A stretch of DNA of 64,000 bases, from contig JAYKYS010000009.1 of NCBI GenBank assembly GCA_036924285.1, positions 8,432,001-8,496,000 of the forward strand, given 5' to 3'. Of this stretch, positions 9,285 through 18,919 are shown in pieces. The first letter of the stretch is position 1, and each line of letters opens with the position of its first letter. The position numbers and the translations under genes were made by a program. A model generated the notes under the pieces. That model was not told the origin of the DNA. It made no database searches and saw only the letters and a program-made list of their open reading frames with translations. This DNA comes from Asterella californica. Lineage: Eukaryota > Streptophyta > Marchantiopsida > Marchantiales > Aytoniaceae.

Positions 9285-10569
9285 ATGACATGCAAGATGT
9301 TGACAATGAGAGTTCGACCAGATCATCTCACAGATGTCTCCATGATGAGGACCAAGGCCATCGTTATGACCGCGGAGTCCTATGATGTATTGATTGGAAG
9401 TGCTTTGTTATATCACAGGGACAATGACATCCGTTGCAGGGTTCAATTCGGTCATCACTTGGCCGGATGAGTTGTTAGAGAGCAATGCTCATGCGGAGAA
9501 TACTCCGATTTTTGAGGAGGTGGAGGACATGCCTAGCATGACCACGGTAGTATCGTCTACCTTGGATGTTTGGAGTTCGAGTGGAAAGTTGCAGTAGTAT
9601 GCTGATCGGTTGGTGCAGCAGGCTTGGAGTGAAGTCTTTGTACCACCAGTAGAAGAACAAAGGGTTGTTCTTGCTACTGGTCTTGTGACCTTACCACCAT
9701 TGGATACGACTCTCATTGTATGGCAGTATCCAGAGAAGGGGGTGTATGTGCTGGAGCTGCTTGGAGGGATCAGCACAGGTTTGGCTGCGGTATTGTATGC
9801 AGGCATACAAGTACAACAATACTTGTATGTGGAGTGAGATGAGATTGCGAGACACATCTCATTGCATCATGTGGCACGTTTGGTGCAGAGATATCCTGAG
9901 TTGTTGCCCATATCAGCTATTAGAGGATACCAGTAAGCATTACTGTCAAATATTTCGCTGTTGGAGGTGCAAGATCTCACGTTTGTTTGCACCATTCACT
10001 TGGTGATAGCGGGGTGGCCATGTCAAGGTCACACGCGTACTGGAAGAGGTCAGGGTTTACATGACACGCGATCTAGGATATTTTGAGAGATGTTACGGAT
10101 CTTACGACATCTCCAGATGCATCAGATGGATTCTCCAACATACATCTTGGAGAACGTTCCGTTGTTGGTTAATACTCGTGCACAGATGATGAAGAGTGTG
10201 CACCAAGTGCGATCTTGAGTCAGACCGGCAGTGTTGTTAGATGCAACAAGAGTGAGATCTCGTGCACATCATCCATGATTATGGTGGACGAACTTGTTAT
10301 CGAGGGAGGTGCTCAAACGCGCACACGATGTAGTGAGACGACCAGCGCACCTTACAGTTGATGACATCTTGGATGCAAGATGACGATCTCAAGTAGTGAG
10401 AGTCGTCGATAGATCACTCATGGCAATGGTGAACCTAGTGGGACGACCCATGACAGCATTACTGATTTTGATGAACTTTCCAGCGTCACATGCTTATAGA
10501 GATGGAGGACCTGGGCTTGTGTGGATGCTCGGTTACAATAGTTGGTGGAGCCGAATGCCGATGAGCGAG
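9285..10569 (+). pseudogene. TE3: protease-like end plus C5 cytosine DNA methyltransferase remnant
   Basis: The frame starting near 9,285 gives MRTKAIVMTAESYDVLIGSA, which looks like the end of a retropepsin-like domain (YDVLIG). After a frame change near 9,410, one frame from 9,460 to 10,535 carries C5 methyltransferase motifs in canonical order: motif I ELLGGISTGLAAVL (9,748-9,792), motif IV AGWPCQGH with catalytic Cys codon 10,021-10,023, motif VI YILENVP (10,141-10,161), motif VIII RVRSRAHHP then LWWTN (10,249-10,296), and FPASHAYRDGGPGLV (10,477-10,521). In-frame stops: TAG 9,595, TGA 9,835, TAA 9,934, TGA 10,084, 10,216, 10,276 and 10,381. A further frame change follows GPGLV, and sequence breaks at 10,570 where an LTR-like insertion starts. 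Motif X and the target-recognition end are missing. From memory, cytosine methyltransferases captured by retrotransposons are reported in dinoflagellates and charophyte algae. Clearly non-functional here. Confidence 0.75.
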
Positions 10570-12050
10570 TGTAACACACAAGAAAACCAAAAGATGCTCG
10601 AAAGTAGTAATTTAAGGATCGAACCCACAGAGATGCAAGTAAAGATCATCCAAAAGTAGTAAACATGTGACAAAGGTGATTCTTTATGGTTGTCTTTTAT
10701 TCTCACGAGCAGAAATCAATCCCCGTAGAGATCAAACTCAGTTCTATCCAACAAGACAGAGTTGATAATCCTGACAAATAACATAACATGTACAAAACAG
10801 GTCAGGGACCTCAAGAAAAGATAAAAACAGAGAAACAGAGCCACAGAGGTAAATGTCACAACGAAGAAGTACTGTTGAAGTGTTACTATGTAGTCTCTAA
10901 AATCATAAATACTAAATATCTTCACACTAAGTTATCTCTACTACTACTGCTCTCGGAAAACTCTGACGAAGAAGACTCTTCTTCCGCCGAAGTACAAGGT
11001 TCAACTTCTTTCAAAGTGTCTTCACTAAAGAACAACTTCCTCCAAAGTCAACTTCGTCCAAAACTTCTTCATAGTAAACTAATCTCGCAGGTGCTGGTCT
11101 ATTCTCAAACTTCGCTGTAAACTTCTTACTCTGATTTCAAGTGTCAAACAACAAGGCCTTCGGCACCCAGACTAATTCCTACCACAACAAACTACGATAC
11201 TTTGTAGATAAATCCTTGAAGCTGACAAACACACAATGACTCCGTAAACTCAGGAAATAGAAAATCCAAATAACAAACACATAGAGATCCTGAGTACAAA
11301 CAATACAACGCTTATATATAGATTTTTCTGATGATGACGGATCTTCTTCCTAAGAAGTCGGGTGTACATCTGGTCCGTCGGATGAAGATCCTGTGCATGA
11401 AACGACCCTAGGTACAACACTAGATCCTATCGCTAACTTCTTAGCTATCTCGTTAACCGAGAACTCAACAGTCTCTCTAACCTCACGGAGTTCTCTAACT
11501 ACTCTTTGTCCTAACCTAGCTACTCGGTGATTCTTCGTCGAAGAACTCTCTATATCTGCTGTCTCTAACTCCTGTCGAATATCGACCTACCTCAATACTT
11601 GGGTTGCAATCGATCCCTAAGGCGCAGTCGACCTTCAGTGCGGGAAGCAGACGACCATTTCTATGCTAATGCGCTTCGTCTCGTATCTTCTCTACGATTT
11701 AGGTTAATGCCTCCAGTTACCTCGACTTACTTACTACTAGGTAGTACACCTTCTCCTTGATGATGTGGCGCGCGGTTGGTACCCCCGAAGACATAGTCAC
11801 CGTCTTCTCGGAAGATGTCTGTCTTCCGTCTTCCGTCTTCTGTCTTCTGTCTTCTGAAGACGTCTTCCCAGAAGATATCCATCTTCTGGCTTCAGAAGAA
11901 GTCGACTACTCCTTACAAAAAGTCTTTAAGATCATCTTCCCTCTAAGCAAGGTGTAATCTTAAGTAATAAGGTTACTTCAATTACATAGATACTTTATTA
12001 ACTTTAAAAATTTTAAAAAATCTCCAATCCTGTAAATGGTGGGCACCACT
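10570..12050 (+). repeat. LTR-like insertion in TE3, with a GL-type 3' end
   Basis: Starts TGTAACACACAAGAAAACC exactly where the methyltransferase frame is lost, followed by GGATCGAACCCACAGAGATGC, the kind of block found near the start of GL LTRs. The last 400 bases match the end of the 14,612-18,919 insertion: CTAATGCGCTTC, a GTCTTC/GAAGAC cluster at 11,805-11,905, TTAAGATCATCTTCC, AATCCTGTAA and GGGCACCAC. The two ends may belong to one LTR or to two fused pieces. Short readable stretches inside show no known domain. Confidence 0.45.
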
Positions 12051-12054
12051 GTCA

Positions 12055-12393
12055 CTAGAGTCGTCTTCTCTCACCAAAATCATTTGCTGTTGAGTGTCCG
12101 GTCTTGCCTGAGACACTGAAGTGAGAGAGAAAGACATGGCCATTGTCCGGTCTTGTCTCTTCCTTCACCTCGCGCTGACCTGCTGGCCCATACTTCACCA
12201 ACTGATCTTCTGTCAAATCTCCTTTGGACACGTACAAATAACAAAAGAACGGGGTGAGGTGCTCTCCTGCTGGGGTGCCCAAGTACACTAGCTCGACCTG
12301 GATGTAAGTGTGGAAGAAGGCGTCCCAATTGAGGACTTGTCCTTCCTTGATAGCCTCTAGGAACTCCATGTCATGGTTTCCAAGGTATCGCAC
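12055..12393 (-). CDS. Possible transposon-associated ORF, antisense to TE4 leader
   Basis: A 112-codon frame open further upstream. It contains FLEAIKEGQVLNWDAFFHTY and HLTPFFCYLYV, residue patterns that look protein-like and that I loosely recall from liverwort transposon-associated hypothetical proteins. No named domain is recognised. It lies opposite the TE4 leader, so one strand's ORF may be the shadow of the other. Low confidence. Confidence 0.3.
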   Translation of the reverse strand: MRYLGNHDMEFLEAIKEGQVLNWDAFFHTYIQVELVYLGTPAGEHLTPFFCYLYVSKGDLTEDQLVKYGPAGQREVKEETRPDNGHVFLSHFSVSGKTGHSTANDFGERRRL

Positions 12394-12398
12394 CTTCT

Positions 12399-12662
12399 GT
12401 GCCTTACGGAGAGACTCTAGCGGAAGTCGAAGCTCAAGAAACGAAGGACCTTAAGAAGACTAAGCGGAAAGAATTGAAGAAGAAGAAGAGAGCACACAAA
12501 ACCTTGACAGAACAAGTGCGTGAATTAGCAGAGAAGCGGACGAAGTTAGATTCGGCCGAAGTTCACAAAGAAGAGGAGAAAATGAAGAAGACCTCAGCAA
12601 GACTACTTGCTGACATTTCCGAAGAAGTGAAGGCACTACTCAGTAAGGAACTGAGTAGATAG
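12399..12662 (+). CDS. TE4 leader or gag-side coiled-coil fragment
   Basis: 87 codons, very Lys/Glu-rich (KRKELKKKKRAHKTLTEQV, KRTKLDSAEVHKEEEKMKK), strongly heptad-like. It lies upstream of the TE4 protease, where gag would be expected, and the following 200 bases keep partial readability with stops. It may be the relic of a coiled-coil gag. No knuckle is seen. Could also be a chance ORF in purine-rich DNA. Confidence 0.35.
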   Translation: MPYGETLAEVEAQETKDLKKTKRKELKKKKRAHKTLTEQVRELAEKRTKLDSAEVHKEEEKMKKTSARLLADISEEVKALLSKELSR

Positions 12663-12846
12663 ACAAATGAAGCAGAACCTAGCCAAGAAAGGCTTGTGAG
12701 GGTGAAAGCCGAAGTCCCTTCGTCCGAAAACAATTGACCATCTGAACTTCGAAACCAGGTGACTAAGCAGATTAAGAGGACTGCTCAAGTGGTAAGTCAC
12801 CATTATAATGTGATAGAGGAGTTACTAAACCAACATGCTAACATAA

Positions 12847-13683
12847 TGAATAAAGCAGTTGGTCGAAGACAATAAGTTGTATCGGAAGTTGTGGTTGGCA
12901 ACCTTGAGGAAACCAGCGAAGGCCAAGACGGAGAAACTGCCTTCAGTGTTTCAAGTGGGATCAAAGGACTTAGGATCTCCAAAAGTGGACATCGAAATAG
13001 ATGGATGTCTGATCAAGGATGTACCTATAGACTCTTGATCAAGCGTGAACATCATCACAAAAGATACGGCACATGGATTGGGATACACGAAGTTCGAATC
13101 AACACCAAGAGTGTTGAGAATGGTTGATCAGTGTCGACCAAGACCTTTGGGAGCACTGCGAGATATCCCCAGACCATCGATAGGATAATCTTCAAACTCA
13201 CTTACATTGTACTAAGACCATTGGTTAAATCTGGTTATGGAGAACTAATAGGCGACCTTGGCTATATAGTGCCAAGGTAATTACGGTCTGGTACAAGCAA
13301 AAGCTATCTTTTAATGGCCCAATGAAGCCTAAGGATAAATGTGTATCAGTAAGTTGGAGGAAGATGTCACACCAGGGTGAGGCGTCTTCAACAGATTCAG
13401 GTACACTCCGGAGGAAACTCTTCATCTTCAAGCACTAGCTCGGAGAATGAGAGATCAAGACCCTACATAGTGGTGAACTACTTGCAATGTTATGAGATAG
13501 AAGAAGAAGAAGAAGAAGAGTATAGTAGGACCTGATGGAGAATAGCAATCATAGCTGGGATAGGGAAGTCCAGAGGTGAGCCACACTGAAGGTATGGTAC
13601 TGAAGTCAGCAAAAGTGGATCTGATTCTTGAAGAAAGGAAGGTCTTGAAGATCACAGCGAAGTTATAAGGAGCAGAACTGGAG
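12847..13683 (+). pseudogene. TE4 protease and linker, degenerate
   Basis: The frame from 12,847 reads KLPSVFQVGSKDLGSPKVDIEIDG, then IKDVPIDS followed by TGA (13,036-13,038) where the second residue after Asp of the retropepsin D[ST]G motif should be Gly, then SSVNIITKDTAHGLGYTKF. Near 13,180 the reading moves to another frame (IDRIIFKLTYIVLRPLVKSGYGELIG), which fits the retropepsin C-terminal region, and further frame changes precede the RT frame. A poly-Glu tract coded by GAAGAA repeats lies at 13,500-13,520. Confidence 0.7.
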
Positions 13684-14611
13684 GTGTATCGCGACATGTT
13701 AACTTACTACCAGGATGTGTTCGCCTGGAAGATTGAAGACATGAAGGGTATTTCTGCAAAGTGGGGTCAACATCGAATTGACCTGCTGGAAAACTCTGTA
13801 CCTGAGAGACAAAGACAGTATCGGCTAAACTCGAAATACTCTCTCTCAGTCAAAGATGAGATGGATAAGTACTTAAGTGCTGGTATTTTCTTTCCTGTCC
13901 TTAGTAGTGAATGGATATCACCTATAGTGATAGTACCCAAGAAGAAGACTGGTAAAATTAGAGTATGTCAAGATTTTCAAAAACTGAATGCAACAACAAG
14001 AAAAGACCGTCATCCTTTACCTTTTACAGACTCTATTTTGGATAGGGTAGCTGGTCTTGAGTGCTATAGTTTTCTTGATGGATTTTCAGGATATAATCAA
14101 GTATCCATTAAGGAGGAAGACAAAGACAAAACTACTTTTATCACTGAATGGGATACTTTTGCGTACCATAAGATGTCCTTTGGTTTGTGTAATGCTCCTG
14201 CCACATTTAAGAGAATGATGACAAACATTTTCCAGGAGTATCTTAGAAAGTTCTTAGAAATTTTTATAGATGATTTTTGTGTTTTTGGCCCAAGAAAAGA
14301 TCATGTAAATTCCTTGGTTGTAGTTTTTCAGCATTGTAGAGATGCTCAATTAGCACTACATCCCGAGAAATGTTTCTTTGTCATGACAGAGAGTATTCTA
14401 TTAAGACATAGAGTCTCTCAGCAAGACATTGAAGTAGATGTAGATAAAGTCCAAGTCATAGTAGCGATGGACCCTCCCTCTATTGTTAGTGAGTTGCGAG
14501 GATTCTTAGGACATGTGGGTTACTATCAGAGGTTTATCAAAGATTATGCGACCTTGGCATCACCTCTAACAAAGTTGTTGAAGAAGTCTACTGAGTACCT
14601 TTGGCAGGAAC
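13684..14611 (+). CDS. TE4 reverse transcriptase, truncated by GL insertion
   Basis: An open frame of about 310 codons starting YRDMLTYYQDVFAWKIEDM. RT blocks: SEWISPIVIVPKKKTGKIRVC, DGFSGYNQVSI, MSFGLCNAPATFKRMMTNIF, catalytic FIDDFCVFG, then LRGFLGHVGYYQRFIKDYA and ASPLTKLLKK. The FIDDFCVFG motif groups it with TE1 (Athila/Tat-like). The frame is lost at 14,612 where a GL LTR begins. Removing 14,612-18,919 plus one copy of GGAAC joins this frame exactly with the RNase H frame at 18,925. MSFG and LRH in place of the usual MPFG and LGH suggest relaxed constraint. Confidence 0.85.
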
Positions 14612-17600
14612 TGTAGTGTCGCAGGATTACTCCTTTTGCCCATTTAGTATACAAGATATCGTTCCCACAGAGGATTTGCACAAGTAACGCTGCTCTAAGT
14701 TCTAAGATCTGTTCAAACACACAAACACACGGGTTTTGTCTGAAAATCCCGTCTTCTCACAAAACCACGCGTCTTCCAGACACGCCAAAAGGTGCTCTGG
14801 ATCTAAACAAACAACTACTAACTAAAATATCACACAACTATTCATAGATAAGCTCGAGAAGACGCTCTTCCTGCTTCCAGGTCACTCCTTCCGGTCTTCT
14901 CAGAACCGTCTTCTCGAAGTAATTCTCAGCTTCTCGTACCTCCAGAAGACTGTCCTGCTTCGCAGAAGTCAACTAGTACGGCTGTTACACCTTACTCTCG
15001 CACTCACATTCCAACGGGTTAGATTAATCACAGGGTGTATGCCCCCTGTAGCCTTCCCAGGCTTCTGCCTACGAAAATGGTCTTCCTGCAGCACTAAAAC
15101 GACATTCACCTTCACGGAAGCTCAATAGAAATCTCGGAAGCTCACTAGAAGAAGGTAAGAAGATGAGGAAGAAGAGGGAAGATGGGGAAGAAGGGAAAAT
15201 CCAAACAAGAGAAAAACAAGTTGGAAAGGAGAAATTAAGATTCCGACAGGCTTCTGAATAACAAGCCATCCCTGCTTATAATATTTTGAGGAGGAAAGAC
15301 AACAAATGTGCGTACAGTTGCACCGTCTTCTACTTGAGGATGTCGTCTTCTGTGGTGAGAAGAAGGCTTCTTTCTTCTTCTCTTCGCTGCTCCGACTACT
15401 CTGTCATCTGGGATCCCTTATCCATAAGACCATCCGTACGTGGATCCTAAGTGCTCCACTGAACGAGCCAAGCTGCACTTCCACCACTGCTGACAGTCAC
15501 CGCCACTCAAGAAGAACACTTCCATGCACAATTGGGAGTAAATTCAAAAAACCCACCACTCAGAAGACACGGATTAAGCTTCTGCACTCAAATCAGCAAT
15601 CCATTCCCCGAGAAGATGTCACATTGGCATTGGGAAGCTCACTTCCTCTACTTCTTGCGCCTACTCCTCGACACAACAGTCTAGCTAACAGGACTACACG
15701 AGTATGCCGTTCCCTGTTCTTAAACTGTTCACTATCTCTATCTACATCCTCGAACCACTGCTGGTAACAAGCATGCAGACCCCTCATGTATAATCCTCGA
15801 CTATTCGTATGTCTCTAACATCGGGTGTAGTGTGTGTCACTAATGAACTAGATTTCCTACTCTTCGATCCTACTTATACGTCCACCACAAGAGAACAGAA
15901 GGAACCACCACCAGGGAGAGAAAAGTTGTCCCTCACATGCAAACGGTTTCCCTTTCCTGTTCTTGCGCTTCCTACTCTGCCACATGGCTGCCTAACTAAT
16001 TTTACACTGAAAACTGCCATCCTTAAGATAGCATGTTCGGTTCCTACTAAATCTGGAATTGTCAACTTCGGTTACTATCTATTCTGATTGCTCGGTGGTA
16101 ATCTCTACCTGATCTGCCCCTATCAGAGCTCCTAACGCGGCTTCTGATAAGCTAGAAAGCCCTGCGATTACCTCGGGTGTCACTGAGGTGGCTTCCTCCT
16201 CATCGTTCTGTGCTGGCCCTGTTGTCGCTGCTGCTTCTACTTCGAAAGACGGAAGCGTCTTCTGGGAAGCTGGGTCGAGCGGTGCTTCTTTGCCCTTCTG
16301 AGATATTGGTGCGGCACTAAGGACCATGGCGACCTCATAGGGGTCCGGGGAAGTCGCTTCCTCCATGCGGAATACCTGGGAAGACGGTTCTTCTTCCTGT
16401 CTTCCAGAAGACATCTTGTCTTCCGGGGCATCTTCCGGTGTCTTCTCGGCTTCCAACGCTGTTACTACTAAGTGGACAGCGAGGTCGAACTCCTCCTTCT
16501 CCAATCCGGATCCAGTCGATGGTGCTGGAGCTTGGGAAGACGCAGTTGCAGGTGGCGGAGTCAAGGGCAGACCATAGAGTGTCTTCACATCTTTTATCTG
16601 CCGATCCAAATACCTGAACATGCTCTCCTTGCACTCGACCAACCTCGCTCTGGACTCCTCGTCCCAGTCTCTAGCCAGAGTAAGCAACTTCCTACCCGCG
16701 GTGAAGTGGAACTTCTTCCAAAGTGCCTCCACCGACTATGCTAGCATCTCCAGCGCACGAGCTTCCGCTGCTTCCCGCTGCATCTTCTCGGCTGCAACCC
16801 GCGCTTCTGCGGCTTTCCGCTGCGTCTTCCATGTTGTCCTCTCTTCTGCGAGATGGTGATTTTCTCCCGCACTCGGAGAACCTCTTGGTCGCGCTGCTGT
16901 AAACGCGCCTGCAACTCCTGGTTGCTCTTCCTCAGCTGCGCTAACTCCTTGGTAGAAGCGACGTACTTGCTGTGAGTCAAAGGCTCAGTCCTTCCCTAAG
17001 TTCTCACAGTCTAGCTTCTACTCTCAGAAGATGAACCTAGTCTTCTAAGACAGCTACTCCGTCTTCCGGGATTCTAACAGTGCTTCCTAACTTCCTCTCG
17101 TCTTCCGGGCTATATCTACTCAATCCTAACTAAGCAAGGCCTCGCATGGATTACTAAGAAGACAACCCACCTTGCATCACATCCTACTTCCTAACAAAAG
17201 ATACAAGATTTGCGAGACGTAGAGTGCATAACAGGTTCATAAGATGGTTGCGGGCTCCTACGGTGACAGTGGTCTCTAGGAAGACTCCCAGGACAGCTTC
17301 CAGTTCAATGTCTTTCTCGGAAGACCTCCTGAAGTCAGGCTTCCCTTCACTGGTCTCACTTGTCTTCTTCTTCCTACGCGCAATCTATCCTCACAATAGA
17401 CTCAAGACGTTTGCACTATGTTCTTCTGACTTCTCACCTCTCATACACACTCAGAAGAAGCTTGCTGCATGATGGGAAGACATGACCCTCGACCATTCTC
17501 TCCAGATTCTGCCAGCAAGACTTCTCACGACTCTCTCATAAGTTCGGGAAGAAGAAGGAATGGGCTGTTATGATTCGGACAGAAGAGACCCGAAATGAAC

Positions 17601-18919
17601 CCTCACGTCTTCTCGCGCATTTTGTCAGCCATTCCAATCTTCTAGTCTCTCTAGGAAGATGTGGATTGGAGAAGCTTGGAAGATCGGGAGGCACAGGCCT
17701 AGTTCCCGATTTCCAACTTCTCGAAATAACAAAACAACTCACCACGCCACTCAGGATTCGTACCAAGCCTCTCTTAACACAAAACCCAAGCAAATCCACT
17801 CTTGATACGAATTGTGTACAGTCGACTTCCGAAGACAATCTTCCGAAGATGTCAGGCTTCCGAAGATGTTCCAATCTCAGAAGCGTCTACCGAAGATGTT
17901 CAGATCTTCCGAAGCGTCTTCTGTTCAAGGTTTCGGGAGTAGAGAGATGGTAGGGTAGGGAAATTGATAGCGGTGACCTCCAATTTGAGGGCTAGGGGTA
18001 GGGAAGCTCGAATTGAACTCGGGAAGAAGCAGGAAGATGTCTGACAGAAATTGAGCAGCGCTTCTGCGCCCAAGGTCACAATAGGAAAATAGGGGTGGAG
18101 GATTGATCGATCAGGCTGCCTGCAAACAACCGGGGAAGCGCAGGGGATACCAAGCAAAGACAAGAAGCAGTGGGAAAGGGAAGAGAACATGGGAAGAACC
18201 TCTACTGTCTTTTGTCGACTTCCCGAGGTGTCTTCGCTCTTCTGCGCGCTTCTGGCTCTGATTCTAGCTCCAATGCGACCCCACAAGGCTGCTTCCGCGA
18301 TCAGCTTCTGGCTACGTCTCGGTTCCACCTTCGATTCCACTCAGCCACCCTCCAATGTCAGCTTCCGGGAGCTCACAGAAAACCGTCTCCAGCTCGACAC
18401 TCTTCTGCGCTCAGCAATTCGACTTCACCTTTCTTCTAGCTTCGAATCGATCCTAACCTCACTCGATTTCACTCGCTGATTTCCTCACTCGAATCAACTT
18501 GCTGCCTGAATCGATCTTCTCGTTCTCCAATCTCTCGATGCGGGAAGCAAGTAGATTTTTGTGCTAATGCGCTTCCTGTGCATCTTCCCCGCAGTTTAGG
18601 GGTTTCGACCCTCCTGACCTACCTAACTGATTTGGTGCTACCTGATAGGTGCACCTACTCCTTACGTGGTTTAGCTTCCATGGTTGCCGTCTTCCGGAAG
18701 ATGCGTGTCTTCCGCTGTCTTCCGTCTTCCGAAGACAGTCTTCCGAGAAGACGCTCGTCTTCCGAAGAAGTCAACTTAATATTACAAACAGCCCTTAAGA
18801 TCATCTTCCTGCTAAGGAAGCTGTAATCTTAAGTAACAACGCTTCTTCAGTTATACAGATAAGTTATTAATCTCAAAAATTTCAAAAATTCGTGAATCCT
18901 GTAATTTGTGGGCACCACA
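14612..18919 (+). mobile_element. GL element: 4.3-kb LTR-type insertion in TE4 pol
   Basis: Begins TGTAGTGTCGCAGGATTAC and ends GTGGGCACCACA, with TG...CA ends and a short imperfect terminal inverted repeat (TGTAGTG / CACCACA). It is flanked by a perfect 5-bp duplication GGAAC (14,607-14,611 and 18,920-18,924). I find no internal second copy of either end, so it is either one very long solo LTR or a non-autonomous element whose LTRs I cannot delimit. It is unusually rich in GTCTTC and GAAGAC on both strands, ending in a cluster at 18,685-18,770. It carries an antisense coiled-coil ORF. The outer 390 bases recur at 8,830-9,222, its left third at 30,867-32,070 and its right end at 11,640-12,050. 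Confidence 0.75.
16079..16980 (-). pseudogene. Antisense coiled-coil ORF inside GL
   Basis: On the strand opposite to the LTR, 79 codons (STKELAQLRKSNQELQARLQ) lead through one frameshift near 16,845 into AAEARVAAEKMQREAAEARA, a TAG, and then a 217-codon frame with WKKFHFTAGRKLLTLARDWD, RLVECKESMFRYLDRQIKDV and a low-complexity acidic and Pro/Ala-rich tail ending at 16,079. It looks like a long coiled-coil protein with a C-terminal disordered tail. I loosely recall similar liverwort transposon-associated proteins; function unknown. Only the 5' part is in the duplicated copy. Confidence 0.5.

Noticed and set aside
9191..9385. 64-codon plus frame starting in the GL LTR end
   Set aside because: It crosses the GL/TE3 junction at 9,222, so it is a chance fusion of two unrelated sequences.
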